From: Rhodopseudomonas palustris JSC-3b
GTDB taxonomy: Bacteria; Pseudomonadota; Alphaproteobacteria; Rhizobiales; Xanthobacteraceae
Assembly: GCA_000504425.1 (NCBI GenBank)
Contig: KI632513.1
Location: forward strand, 916,970 to 980,969
DNA: 64,000 nt
Direction of reading: 5' to 3'
The notes beneath the pieces were generated by a model that was given only the letters and a program-made list of their open reading frames with translations, did not search any database and had not been told where the DNA came from. Position numbers and translations under genes: made by a program. Shown piece after piece: positions 25,487-34,573 of this stretch. Positions within the stretch are counted from its first letter, which is position 1. The number at the start of each line of letters is the position of its first letter.

Positions 25487-27307
25487 ATGGCAACGACGAC
25501 GGGGCCAAATCCGGCCGTGTTTCATTTCGTCATTATCAAGCCGACCCACTACGATGACGACGGCTACCCGATCCAGTGGGTCAAATCGGCGATCCCGTCG
25601 AATACGCTGGCCTGCCTCAACGGTCTTGCCGAAGACGTTCGCCGCCGCCAGGTGCTGGGCGCCGATGTCGACTTCCGCATTCACACCTATGACGAGACCA
25701 ATCGCAGGGTGCGGCCGCAGCAGATCATCGAGATGATCAGGAGCAGCGGCGGCCGCGCGCTGATCGGCCTGGTCGGGGTGCAGTCCAACCAGTTCCCCCG
25801 TGCGGTGGATCTGGCGCGGCCGTTTCTCGAGGCCAAGCTGCCGGTCTGTATCGGCGGCTTTCACGTCTCCGGTTGCCTCGCCATGTTGCCGGAAATTCCC
25901 GCCGATATCCGCGCCGCGCAGGAGATGGGAATTTCCATGTTCGCTGGCGAGGCCGAGGACAAGCGGCTCGACGTGGTGGTGCGCGATGCCTTCAACGGCA
26001 AGCTGGCGCCGCTCTACAACTTCATGAACGACCTGCCATCGCTGGAAGGCGAACCCGCCTCGATCCTGCCGCGCGAGCAGGTGCGCCGCACCTCGGGCTC
26101 GCTGTCGTCGATCGATCTCGGCCGCGGTTGCCCCTATCAGTGCTCTTTCTGCACCATCATCAACGTTCAGGGCCGCAAGAGCCGGTTTCGATCGCCCGAC
26201 GATCTGGAGCGCGTGGTGCGCGAGAACTACGCGCAGGGCGTCGGCCGCTTTTTCATCACCGACGACAATTTCGCCCGCAACAAGCACTGGGAAGAACTGC
26301 TCGATCGGCTGATCGCCATTCGCGAAGGCGAGGGGCTGAATATCGGCTTCACCATTCAGGTCGACACCCTCAGCCACAAAATCCCGAACTTCATCGAGAA
26401 GGCGACCCACGCCGGCGTGCGTCGGGTGTTCATCGGCCTCGAGAACATCAATCCCGACAATCTGCTCGCCGCCAACAAGCGGCAGAACAAGATCACCGAA
26501 TATCGAGCGATGCTGCAGAAGTGGCGCGAACACGGTGCGCTGACCTATGCCGGCTACATCATCGGATTTCCCGGCGACACCAAGGAATCCATCAAGCGCG
26601 ACGTCGAGATCATCAAGCGCGAATTGCCGCTCGACATTCTGGAATTCTTCTTCCTGACGCCGCTGCCGGGCTCCGAGGACCACAAGGGGCTCGCGGCCAA
26701 GGGGATCTGGATGGATCCCGACATGAACAAATACGACCTCAACCACCGGGTCGCACATCATCCGAAGATGTCGGACAAGGAATGGGAAGAGGCCTATCAC
26801 GCGGCGTGGCAGACCTACTACACGCCGGAGCACATCGAGACCATTTTGCGCCGCACCGCGGCCAACAAGCTCGGCCGCTTGAGCACCACGCTGACCACGA
26901 TCCTGTGGTTCTACCTGGCCTATTCCTATGAGGGCGTGCATCCGCTGGAAGCCGGCGCGTTCCGGCTGAAATTCCGGGCCGATCGCCGCTACGGAATGCC
27001 GCGTGAAAATCCGCTGATCTTCTATCCGAAATATGTCGGCGGCACCGTGGTCAAGCTGGCGAAATATCTGGCGCTGTATATCGAGACCAAGAAGATGGTG
27101 AAGGCGATCGAACAGTCACCGGATCGCTACAACTATTTGGACCTCGCGATCGCGCCGCCGCGCGACGACGAGTTCGAGACGCTCGATCTGTATCACGAGA
27201 CCGATGGCGGCGAGGACGCGCTGGCGCGCAAGCGCCGTGACGAAATCATTCGCGACAAGAGCGCCGGCGTTCCGACGGCGGCGCCGATCAACCGACTGGC
27301 GTCGTAG
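25487..27307 (+). CDS. B12-binding-like radical SAM protein of unknown substrate
   Basis: 606 residues from ATG 25487, seven bases after GGGGAGG. The N-terminal ~190 residues look like the Rossmann-type B12-binding domain found on class B radical SAM enzymes (VRPQQIIEMIRSSGGRALIG; LARPFLEAKLPVCIGGFHV). The radical SAM core follows, with the cluster ligands Cys215, Cys219 and Cys222 in CPYQCSFC, a GxIxGxPxD-like GYIIGFPGDTKES segment and FFFLTPLPGSEDH. The C-terminal ~190 residues contain hydrophobic stretches and could contact the membrane. Architecture resembles hopanoid/bacteriochlorophyll-type B12 radical SAM enzymes, but I cannot assign it to HpnP, HpnR, BchE or another named group. It has no biosynthetic partner next door; its 3' end overlaps the convergent gene by 20 bases. 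Confidence 0.88.
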   Translation: MATTTGPNPAVFHFVIIKPTHYDDDGYPIQWVKSAIPSNTLACLNGLAEDVRRRQVLGADVDFRIHTYDETNRRVRPQQIIEMIRSSGGRALIGLVGVQSNQFPRAVDLARPFLEAKLPVCIGGFHVSGCLAMLPEIPADIRAAQEMGISMFAGEAEDKRLDVVVRDAFNGKLAPLYNFMNDLPSLEGEPASILPREQVRRTSGSLSSIDLGRGCPYQCSFCTIINVQGRKSRFRSPDDLERVVRENYAQGVGRFFITDDNFARNKHWEELLDRLIAIREGEGLNIGFTIQVDTLSHKIPNFIEKATHAGVRRVFIGLENINPDNLLAANKRQNKITEYRAMLQKWREHGALTYAGYIIGFPGDTKESIKRDVEIIKRELPLDILEFFFLTPLPGSEDHKGLAAKGIWMDPDMNKYDLNHRVAHHPKMSDKEWEEAYHAAWQTYYTPEHIETILRRTAANKLGRLSTTLTTILWFYLAYSYEGVHPLEAGAFRLKFRADRRYGMPRENPLIFYPKYVGGTVVKLAKYLALYIETKKMVKAIEQSPDRYNYLDLAIAPPRDDEFETLDLYHETDGGEDALARKRRDEIIRDKSAGVPTAAPINRLAS

Positions 27308-27977
27308 CCTCGCGTACCGCCAGCCAGATCAGATGGCGCGAGCCGCTGTTCTTGTTGACCGCCCGAACCGGGACTTCTGTCACCGCGAAGCCGGCCTGGC
27401 GCAATCGCTTGGTGAATTTCGGATCGGGGCCCGACGACCACACCGCCAGCACGCCACCATCGCGTAGCGCGCCGCGCGCGGCGGCGAGGCCGCCGGCGTC
27501 GTAGAGCCGGTCATTGGCCTTGCGCGACAATCCTTCGGGGCCATTGTCGACGTCGAGCAGGATGGCGTCGTAGCGCCCGCGCGCCGCGCCGATCAATTCG
27601 CCGACGTCGCGCTCGATGATGCTGACGCGGGGATCGGTCAGGCTGCCGGCGAACAGTTCCGCCATCTCGCCGCGCGCCCAGGCGACGACCTCCGGGACCA
27701 GTTCGGCGACGTCGATGGTCGAGTCGCTGCCGGTCACTTTGAGCGTGGCGCGCAGCGTAAAGCCCATGCCGAGCCCACCGATCAGGACTTTCGGTCGCTC
27801 GCGTCCGGCGAGTTTTCTGAAGGTGAGGGTGGCGAGTGCCTCCTCGGAGCCGCCGAGCCGGCTGCTCATCAGTTCATTGGCACCGAGCTTGATCGAGAAT
27901 TCGTCGCCGCGCCGCATTAGGCGCAATTCACCGCCGCCGGGGATCGCTGCGGTGGCCAGCTGGTTCCAGGGAAGCAC
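27288..27977 (-). CDS. Spermidine-synthase-like methyltransferase-fold protein
   Basis: About 229 residues with the SpeE-type Rossmann fold: VLIGGLGMGFTLRATL (nucleotide-binding glycine loop), DVAELVPEVVAWA, and DAILLDVDNGPEGL. The last differs from the D-[ST]-[ST]-D-P type active-site segment of true aminopropyltransferases, so spermidine synthesis is doubtful. Start is taken as GTG 27977 (LPWNQLATAAIPGGGELRL next), which has GAGAG upstream; a GTG at 28007 would add ten residues. It overlaps the radical SAM gene tail-to-tail by 20 bases. Function unknown; a small-molecule methyltransferase is an alternative. Confidence 0.75.
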   Translation of the reverse strand: MLPWNQLATAAIPGGGELRLMRRGDEFSIKLGANELMSSRLGGSEEALATLTFRKLAGRERPKVLIGGLGMGFTLRATLKVTGSDSTIDVAELVPEVVAWARGEMAELFAGSLTDPRVSIIERDVGELIGAARGRYDAILLDVDNGPEGLSRKANDRLYDAGGLAAARGALRDGGVLAVWSSGPDPKFTKRLRQAGFAVTEVPVRAVNKNSGSRHLIWLAVREATTPVG

Positions 27978-28130
27978 GGAATCGTCTCTCGGTAAGGCCG
28001 CGGGCACGGCGGAAAGAATCGTCTCCGGACCCTACAGGACGTGCAACTTGGATCAAGCGGTCAAGCAAGCCGCGTTGCTGCAATGGCTTAGCGATTGCTT
28101 GGCCAGATCGAACAACGGTGCGGCGGCAAG

Positions 28131-29231
28131 CTAACAGCTGCCTTGTGAGGCTTGCTGTGGATTGGCCGGCGCAGCCTTTTCGCGCGCGAAGCGCAGCACC
28201 ATGCGGGTGCCGGCATGATCGGGATCGCGTTCGACGCTGGCTTCCAGTTTGCTGGCCATGGCGCTGACGATCCGTTGGCCCATGCCGGTCGAGCGCGGGT
28301 CGGGGCATTTTGCGGCGAGGCCCACGCCGTCATCGGCAATCGACAATTCGACCTCGTTGCCGTGGCCGCACAACGCGACGTGAATCGGTCCCGAGCCGTC
28401 GGGATAGGCGTATTTCACCGCGTTCATGATCAGTTCGTTGACGATGATGCCGATCGCAACGGCGCGGTCGGGATCGATCTCGATCGGATCGGACTGCAGC
28501 GTCAGCCGCGACATGCGGTTGCCTTCGGCGGACCGTCGCAAGTCTTCCAGCAGCGCTTCGAGATATTGATTAAGCAGAACGCTGTTGAGATCATGCGAAG
28601 TGTAGAGCCGGCGGTGCACCTGGGCGACCGCCGCGACCCGGCCCATGGCATTGGTCAGCGCCGCTTTGACATCGGCCTGCTGCGTTGACGACGCTTGCAG
28701 ATGCAGCAGCGACGCGATGATCTGCAGCGAATTGCCGACCCGGTGGTTGACCTCGCGCAGCAGCAATTCGCGCTCGGCCGCGAGCGCCGCATAACGGTCG
28801 CGCGATGCATGGACCTCGGCGACCGCTTCGTCGCGCGCCTTGCGTAGCCGCGCCTGTTTGATCGCCTGTTCGACCGCCACATGCAGCAGCGGCACGAAAT
28901 CGCCCATGGTGTCTTTGACCAGGTAGTCAGCGGCACCAGCCTTCAGCGCCGTGACCGCGATCGCGGAATCCTGCGAGGCGGTGACGAACACCACTGGCGG
29001 TGGATCGGGAATGAGCTGGATCTGCTCCAGCGTTTCCAGGCCGTCGAGACCGGGCATGTACTGATCGAGTGCTACCACATCGATGCCGCCTTGGCGCAGC
29101 CGGGCGAGGCCGGTTTCGCCGTCGGTGGCGTGTTCGACCAAATAGCCTCTCCGCTGCAGCCCGCGGATCACGAGCTGCCCTAGCGCTTCGTCATCATCGA
29201 TATAGAGGAGCGTCGGCGCGGTTTCGGTCAT
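28131..29231 (-). CDS. Receiver-histidine kinase protein (REC + HisKA_2/HATPase)
   Basis: 366 residues. An N-terminal receiver domain (about 1-125; acidic IDDDE patch, acceptor Asp in VVALDQYMPGLDG, Lys in LVKDTMG) is joined by a coiled-coil-like helix to a HisKA_2 domain with LLREVNHRVGNSLQIIASLL (acceptor His) and an HATPase (NELIMNAVKYAYPDG; GVGLAAK). The order is the reverse of a classic hybrid kinase. The start ATG overlaps the stop of the upstream response regulator by four bases. It is the third gene of a coupled cluster and probably a phosphorelay intermediate or output kinase. No DNA-binding domain, so the final output must be elsewhere. Confidence 0.93.
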   Translation of the reverse strand: MTETAPTLLYIDDDEALGQLVIRGLQRRGYLVEHATDGETGLARLRQGGIDVVALDQYMPGLDGLETLEQIQLIPDPPPVVFVTASQDSAIAVTALKAGAADYLVKDTMGDFVPLLHVAVEQAIKQARLRKARDEAVAEVHASRDRYAALAAERELLLREVNHRVGNSLQIIASLLHLQASSTQQADVKAALTNAMGRVAAVAQVHRRLYTSHDLNSVLLNQYLEALLEDLRRSAEGNRMSRLTLQSDPIEIDPDRAVAIGIIVNELIMNAVKYAYPDGSGPIHVALCGHGNEVELSIADDGVGLAAKCPDPRSTGMGQRIVSAMASKLEASVERDPDHAGTRMVLRFAREKAAPANPQQASQGSC

Positions 29232-29668
29232 GCGACAGCTTGCGGAACCTGAATCACGGAGAAGAACAAACCCAGTTGGCGAATGGCGTTGGCGAAGCTC
29301 TCATAGTTCACCGGCTTGGTGATGTAGACGTTGCAGCCGAGTTCGTAGCAACGTTTGATCTCATGGGCGTCATCGGTGGTGGTGAGTACCACCACCGGCG
29401 AACATTTGAGATGATCGTTCTCCTTGACCCGGCGCAGGATATCGATGCCGGACATATCGGGCAAATTAAGGTCAAGCAGGATGAGCAGTGGCCGATCCTT
29501 GTGGAGATGTCCGATGCCGTTGCTGCCAAACAGATAGTCGAGCGCTGCCGTCCCGTTTGTGAAGGGTACGATCTCGTTGTTGACGCCGGAGCGCCGGATG
29601 TTGCGCTCGATCAGGCGCGCGTGGCCCTCGTCGTCCTCGATCATGATGATGGTGACAGGTTTGCTCAT
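29228..29668 (-). CDS. Single-domain response regulator (Rcp1-like)
   Basis: 146 residues: one receiver domain with IEDDEGHARL, acceptor Asp in LLILLDLNLPDMSG, TTTDD and Lys in YITKPVNYES. There is no output domain. This form (long receiver with an N-terminal extension ending in a helix) is the type that pairs with phytochrome-like and CHASE3 kinases. Start at ATG 29668 overlaps the kinase stop by four bases; an open extension to 29698 lies inside the kinase gene. It is the probable phosphotransfer shuttle between the flanking kinases. Confidence 0.93.
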   Translation of the reverse strand: MSKPVTIIMIEDDEGHARLIERNIRRSGVNNEIVPFTNGTAALDYLFGSNGIGHLHKDRPLLILLDLNLPDMSGIDILRRVKENDHLKCSPVVVLTTTDDAHEIKRCYELGCNVYITKPVNYESFANAIRQLGLFFSVIQVPQAVA

Positions 29669-31185
29669 GCAGCGGTATCCCGAGATGTTGCCAGCCATTT
29701 CGTCGGCAGGGTGATCGTGAAAGTAGAGCCGCTTCCCAGGGTGGAGGCGACCGACATCGTGCCGCCGAGCCGGCGGACCAGGGCGCGGACATGCGCGAGC
29801 CCGATGCCTTGACCGGGTCTGTCCTGCGGGCCGGCGCGGCGAAATAGCTCAAAGATGCGCTGATGATCCTTGGGATCGATGCCGCGGCCATTGTCCTGGA
29901 TTTCAAAGATCGCAAAGCCGAGCTTTTCCCGGCCGCGGATCGCGATATCGCCGGGCACGCCGGCTTTCAGATATTTCAGCGCATTGTCGATCAGGTTGGA
30001 GAAAATCTGCTCGAGCGCGAGCCGGTCGCTGACGATCTCGGGCAGCGGTTCGACGCGGATCTGCGCGTTGGCCTCGGCGGCCTGATGGGCGACCGTGCTG
30101 ACGATGCCTTCGATCAGTTCGCGGGTATCGATCCGCACCGGCCTGAACTCGCGGCGGCCTTCGCGGTTCAGCGCCAGAATAGCGGTGATCAGCCGGTCCA
30201 TCTTGCCGATCGATGATTTGATGAAGCCGAGCGCCTCGGAAAAGTCCTGCGACAGCTTCTGATCGGTGTCCGACAATTGCGGATCGCTGTCACTGTCGGC
30301 CGTTTCAGGCATCGGCGCGGTGGCCGGGTCGCGGCTCAGCGTCTCGATGCGCCGGAAGATGTCGTGACGCAGCTCCTCGAGCTCGCTGGTAAAGCCCATG
30401 ATGTTGACCAGCGGCGAGCGCAGATCGTGGCTGACGATGTAAGCGAAGCGCTGAATCTCCTCATTGGCTTCGCGTAGATCGGCGGTGCGCTCGGTCACGA
30501 TCGATTCCAGATTGAGATTGGCGTCCAGTAGCTTGGCCTCGGCCTCGTCGCGCGCCTTCGCCGAGCGGCGCAGCAGCGCGATCGAGATGGTGGCGAGGAT
30601 CACCACCAGCCAGGCACCGGAGGTGGTGACGGCCGCAGCCAGCGACTGGCTACGCTCGGCAGCGATGGTGCGCTCCCGAAACAGCCGCTGTTCGATGCGC
30701 CGCATCTCGAGTGCCAGTTCGCGAATCCGGTTCATGGTTTCGCGGCCGGCATTGACGCGCAGCATCTCGGCGGCCTGGTTGACCTTGCGCTCTTTGCCGA
30801 GTTCGAGCACCTGCCGGAATTGATCGAGCCGGCTCTGCGCCAGGGTGAAAATCTCGGTCAGCGCCCGTTGCTGCTCGGCATTGTCCTTGGTTTGTTGCTG
30901 CAGCGTGCGCAGCTGCGGCAGGATCGTGCTGGCGGCCAGCTCGAACTCGTCCAAGAACTCGTTCTTCTCGGTCAGCAGATAGCCGCGCTCCGCACTCTCG
31001 GCGCGCCGGATTTGCAGCAGCGCCAGCGAGATGTTGTTCTCGACCTCAAGCGTATGGGCGACCCAGGCCGCATCGTCGCGGGCCCGGTTCAGCCAATAGA
31101 TCGAAGCCAGACTGATCGCCACCAACACCACAAAGGCCGCCGACAGCAGCGCGACCTGAAGCCAGCGTCCGCGATTGGGCGTCAT
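29665..31185 (-). CDS. Membrane sensor histidine kinase with CHASE3 domain
   Basis: 506 residues. Transmembrane helix (about 9-31), periplasmic CHASE3 domain (about 38-175; RRAESAERGYLLTEKNEFLDEF is characteristic), second helix (about 185-208), a coiled coil (about 210-245), HisKA with the acceptor His in FAYIVSHDLRSPLVNIMGF, and HATPase (IFSNLIDNALKYL; DNGRGIDPKDH; GQGIGLAHVRALV). An acidic insert (about 285-310) lies inside the dimerisation region. First gene of a three-gene operon with ATGA overlaps. The CHASE3 ligand is unknown. Upstream gene accC is on the same strand but separated by a hairpin. Confidence 0.95.
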   Translation of the reverse strand: MTPNRGRWLQVALLSAAFVVLVAISLASIYWLNRARDDAAWVAHTLEVENNISLALLQIRRAESAERGYLLTEKNEFLDEFELAASTILPQLRTLQQQTKDNAEQQRALTEIFTLAQSRLDQFRQVLELGKERKVNQAAEMLRVNAGRETMNRIRELALEMRRIEQRLFRERTIAAERSQSLAAAVTTSGAWLVVILATISIALLRRSAKARDEAEAKLLDANLNLESIVTERTADLREANEEIQRFAYIVSHDLRSPLVNIMGFTSELEELRHDIFRRIETLSRDPATAPMPETADSDSDPQLSDTDQKLSQDFSEALGFIKSSIGKMDRLITAILALNREGRREFRPVRIDTRELIEGIVSTVAHQAAEANAQIRVEPLPEIVSDRLALEQIFSNLIDNALKYLKAGVPGDIAIRGREKLGFAIFEIQDNGRGIDPKDHQRIFELFRRAGPQDRPGQGIGLAHVRALVRRLGGTMSVASTLGSGSTFTITLPTKWLATSRDTAA

Positions 31186-31361
31186 CGCGTCGCCTCGTTA
31201 CTGACCTTGCACGTCAATTCCACATTGCCCCCGCTCACAGAACGAGCCGGGATCAACGCGGCCAGCGCGCTCCGGTTCCCGCGGCCTGCAACAAAATCGG
31301 CGGCCAAGCGCAAGGCGGACGGCGCAGGCGCTCTTAGCCGAACGCAGCCACCAACACGTCA

Positions 31362-31390
31362 AAGGCGGCTCTGAGGTTCAGAACCGCCTT
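31362..31390 (-). terminator. Hairpin downstream of accC
   Basis: Thirteen-base arms AAGGCGGCTCTGA (31362-31374) and TCAGAACCGCCTT (31378-31390), one G-U pair on the minus strand, three-base loop. Followed on the minus strand by only a short T-run. It separates accC from the two-component operon. Confidence 0.65.
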
Positions 31391-31408
31391 CGGGCTTATA
31401 GCGTTGTC

Positions 31409-31467
31409 GAGCGAAGTCGATGCCGGTTCGCGTCACGCAAACGCGTCAGAACCAGCAACAGGTTCAG
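31409..31467 (+). repeat. Dispersed repeat, family A, partial copy
   Basis: GAGCGAAGTCGATGCCGGTTCG and following bases match the left half of the copy at 14135-14223 in order and spacing; the right-half palindrome is lost or degraded. It begins next to the accC stop. Confidence 0.5.
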
Positions 31468-31469
31468 CT

Positions 31470-32825
31470 TTAGCTGCTCTTGGTCTCGCCGGTGGCCAAG
31501 TAATGCTCAAGCCAGTGAATGTGGTAGTCGCCGTCGATGATGTTCGGCTCGCGCACCAGCGCCCGGAACAACGGCAGCGTGGTTTCGATGCCGTCGACCA
31601 CCATTTCGTCGAGCGAACGGCGCAGCCGCATCAGGCACTCGGCGCGGGTCTTGCCGTGCACGATCAGCTTGCCGACCATCGAGTCGTAATAGGGCGGGAT
31701 CATGTAGCCCTGATACACCGCCGAATCGATGCGCACGCCGAGCCCGCCGGGCGGGTGGTAACGCTGGATGCGGCCGGGCGAGGGCCGGAAGGTCACCGGG
31801 TTTTCGGCGTTGACGCGGCATTCGATGGCGTGGCCGGTCAACACGATCTCGTCCTGGGTCGCCGGCAGGTCGCCGCCAGCCGCCACCCGGATCTGCTCCA
31901 GCACCAGATCGATGCCGGTGATCATTTCGGTGACCGGATGCTCGACCTGAATACGGGTGTTCATCTCGATGAAGTAGAACTCGCCGTCTTCATAGAGAAA
32001 CTCGATGGTGCCGACGCCGAGATACTGCATATCCTGCATCGCCTTGGCGCAGATGCCGCCAATGCGGGCGCGCGCTTCCGGGGTCAGGATCGGCGAGGGG
32101 CCTTCTTCCCAGACCTTCTGGTGGCGCCGCTGCAGCGAGCAGTCGCGTTCGCCAAGATGGATCGCGCCGCCGCGGCCGTCGCCCAGAATCTGGATTTCGA
32201 TGTGGCGCGGCTTGGTCAGGTACTTTTCCAGATAGACCGAGGCGTCGCCAAAGGCCGCCTTGGCTTCGGTGGCCGCGGTCGACAGCGCAAATTGCAGGTC
32301 GGCCTCGGTGTGCGCCACCTTCATGCCGCGGCCGCCGCCGCCGGCTGCCGCCTTGACCAGCACCGGAAAGCCGATCTCGCGCGCGATCGCCATCGCGTCG
32401 TCGTCGGGGCCGACCCCGCCGTCCGAGCCGGGCACCACCGGGATGCCAAGCCGCTTGGCGGTCTTCTTGGCCTCGATCTTGTCGCCCATCAGCCGGATAT
32501 GCTCGGCCTTCGGTCCGATGAACTGCAGATTGTGGTCGGCCAGGATTTCGGCGAACCGGGCGTTTTCCGACAGGAAGCCGTAGCCGGGATGGACGGCATC
32601 GGCGCCGGTGATCTCGCAGGCCGCCAGCAGCGCCGGGATGTTGAGGTAGCTGTCCTTGGACTGCGGCGGGCCGATGCAGACGCTTTCGTCGGCGAGCCGG
32701 ACGTGCATCGCGTCAGCGTCTGCGGTGGAATGCACCGCCACGGTGGCGATGCCGAGCTCCTTGCAGGCCCGCAAAATGCGCAGCGCGATTTCGCCGCGAT
32801 TGGCTATCAGGATCTTGTCGAACAT
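31470..32825 (-). CDS. accC: Acetyl-CoA carboxylase, biotin carboxylase subunit
   Basis: 451 residues, full length. ATP-dependent carboxylation of the biotin on AccB, first half-reaction of fatty-acid synthesis. Motifs: N-terminal [24 protein letters not shown], the ATP-grasp glycine loop [25 protein letters not shown] and [14 protein letters not shown] with catalytic residues. It follows accB by about 98 bases on the same strand in the order aroQ-accB-accC. Nothing unusual. Confidence 0.98.
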   Translation of the reverse strand: MFDKILIANRGEIALRILRACKELGIATVAVHSTADADAMHVRLADESVCIGPPQSKDSYLNIPALLAACEITGADAVHPGYGFLSENARFAEILADHNLQFIGPKAEHIRLMGDKIEAKKTAKRLGIPVVPGSDGGVGPDDDAMAIAREIGFPVLVKAAAGGGGRGMKVAHTEADLQFALSTAATEAKAAFGDASVYLEKYLTKPRHIEIQILGDGRGGAIHLGERDCSLQRRHQKVWEEGPSPILTPEARARIGGICAKAMQDMQYLGVGTIEFLYEDGEFYFIEMNTRIQVEHPVTEMITGIDLVLEQIRVAAGGDLPATQDEIVLTGHAIECRVNAENPVTFRPSPGRIQRYHPPGGLGVRIDSAVYQGYMIPPYYDSMVGKLIVHGKTRAECLMRLRRSLDEMVVDGIETTLPLFRALVREPNIIDGDYHIHWLEHYLATGETKSS

Positions 32826-32923
32826 GGCGTTCCAGACTGCGCAATGAGAAGAGGAGGGCGAGGCGCGACCAGGAGCAGTGGTGTCCAGCGCTAACCAGCG
32901 CCGCTACTCCAAAGCCCCACTTG

Positions 32924-33403
32924 CTACTCGATGACCACCAGCGGTTCGCCGAATTCCACCGGCTGGCCGTCTTCGACCAGAATCTGGGTCACCGTGCCGG
33001 CGCGCGGCGACGGGATCTGATTCATAGTCTTCATCGCCTCCACGATGAACAGCGTGTCGCCGGCGCTGACCCGGCTGCCAACCTCGATGAACGGCTTGGC
33101 ACCGGGCGAGGGCGCGACATAGACGGTGCCGACCATCGGCGAGGGCACCATGCCGGGATGCTTGCTGACGTCAGCCGGGGCAGCCGCCGGTGCGGCCGCG
33201 GCCGCAGGCGCATAATTCGCCATCGCCGGCATGGTCGCCGCGACGGTGACGTTGCGGGCCACGCGCAGCCGCAGACCCGAACGTTCGATCTCGATCTCGG
33301 TCAGATTGGTCTCTTCGAGCAGCAGTGCCAGTTCACGAATCAGCACGCTGTCATCGGCAGCCTTGGTCTTTGCGGCGGGGGTATCTTCAGGCTGGCGGGC
33401 CAT
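32924..33403 (-). CDS. accB: Acetyl-CoA carboxylase biotin carboxyl carrier protein
   Basis: 159 residues. An N-terminal helix-rich segment (about 18-50) binds the carboxylase; an Ala/Pro-rich linker (about 55-80) is followed by the biotinyl domain (about 84-159). The biotin site is Lys125 in [10 protein letters not shown], with Thr rather than Met/Leu after Lys. The start is ATG 33403; the frame remains open upstream to 33517 inside aroQ but without support. It lies 35 bases after aroQ and before accC. BioY, a biotin uptake subunit, is encoded about 6.5 kb away. Confidence 0.97.
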   Translation of the reverse strand: MARQPEDTPAAKTKAADDSVLIRELALLLEETNLTEIEIERSGLRLRVARNVTVAATMPAMANYAPAAAAAPAAAPADVSKHPGMVPSPMVGTVYVAPSPGAKPFIEVGSRVSAGDTLFIVEAMKTMNQIPSPRAGTVTQILVEDGQPVEFGEPLVVIE

Positions 33404-33438
33404 AGGTCGATCCAAACTTTCGAGGTGAAGGGAAGGCG

Positions 33439-33894
33439 TCAGGCTGTTGCGCTGAAACCGAGTTTTGCAGCGAGACCGCTGATCGCCAGCCGGTATCCAT
33501 CGATACCGAAGCCACACAGGCTGGCGAATGCGGCCTTCGCAATGAAGGACTGGTGGCGGAAACTTTCGCGGGCGTGAATATTGCTGATGTGAACTTCGAC
33601 GGTCGGCAACTGCACGGCGGCGACCGCGTCATGCAGCGCTACCGAGGTGTGGGTGTAGCCGCCCGGATTGATCACGATACCGATCGCGCCAGTGGCGCGG
33701 GCATCGTGAATGAAATCGATCAGGTCGCCTTCGTGGTTGGACTGCCGGCAGTCGACGGCGAGGCCAAAGCCCGCCGCGGTCTCGACGCACAGTTTTTCGA
33801 CATCCGCCAGGGTGGCGTGTCCATAGACCTCCGGTTCGCGGAGCCCAAGCAGATTGAGGTTCGGGCCGTTCAGCACATAGATGGTCTTTGGCAT
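33439..33894 (-). CDS. aroQ: Type II 3-dehydroquinate dehydratase
   Basis: 151 residues from ATG 33894. Third step of the shikimate pathway (3-dehydroquinate to 3-dehydroshikimate). Motifs: [21 protein letters not shown] (catalytic Arg and Tyr region, 21 residues across about 4-24), [47 protein letters not shown]. First gene of the aroQ-accB-accC unit, a standard pairing in Rhizobiales. An in-frame extension to 33990 lacks a ribosome-binding site. Confidence 0.97.
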   Translation of the reverse strand: MPKTIYVLNGPNLNLLGLREPEVYGHATLADVEKLCVETAAGFGLAVDCRQSNHEGDLIDFIHDARATGAIGIVINPGGYTHTSVALHDAVAAVQLPTVEVHISNIHARESFRHQSFIAKAAFASLCGFGIDGYRLAISGLAAKLGFSATA

Positions 33895-34475
33895 CTCAAT
33901 CCCGAACAGGTTCCGGTCATCCTGCGATGGTCCGTTGCAGGCAGCTTCGGCGTCCCACCGTTCGGCCGATACGCATTTCGGGTCGCTCACCCGGGAGCGT
34001 CGGCACAGAAGGGTGACCAGAAATCTCGATTTCCAGTGCGGCTAGGCTGTGAACGGGCGCCACACTGTCCAATCAGTGGGCAGGGACTCCCGGCACGCTC
34101 ATTGCCTGCGCGTTATATGTAACCTCGGGGCGAAGGGGAAGCCTCCCAGGGACAAAAGCCGCAGCCGTTCCGTTAAATCTGCATGTCGGCGGTTGCTGCC
34201 AGATGATTGGCAAAACAACAAAACTCGTGTTGCCGGTTTTTCCGGGGCGCGGGACGTCTGACCTTTAGTCTATGGCTTATCCCCCGGGTAAAAGGCCGGG
34301 CCGCGCCAGGAAAACGCGCCAGAACATCAGCTTACAGCTTGGCTTCGCGGTCCTGCCGCACCGGACAATGTCTGATGCAGGCTGTTGGCGGCTTGCCGAC
34401 GGGGAGCTGGCGGTAACATGCGGAAGGCGAGCGCAGCGTCGAGCGCTGGTGCGGATCATTCCTTGCCACGGGAAT
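33895..34475. other. Intergenic region upstream of aroQ (about 580 bases)
   Basis: Contains the leader and promoter of aroQ-accB-accC on the minus strand. Open frames here are short and unsupported. No riboswitch was recognised. Confidence 0.45.
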
Positions 34476-34508
34476 CAAAAACTCGCCCGCCGGATTGCGG
34501 CGGGCGAG
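34476..34508 (-). terminator. Rho-independent terminator of the DUF1236 gene
   Basis: Perfect 11-bp stem CTCGCCCGCCG (34482-34492) with CGGCGGGCGAG (34498-34508), five-base loop, followed on the minus strand by TTTTT. Confidence 0.9.
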
Positions 34509-34573
34509 GTGCAGGTCGTTGAAAGGCCGGGTCGGGCTCGGGGCAGGGCCCGGCTGCCCGGCAAAGGGCCCCG

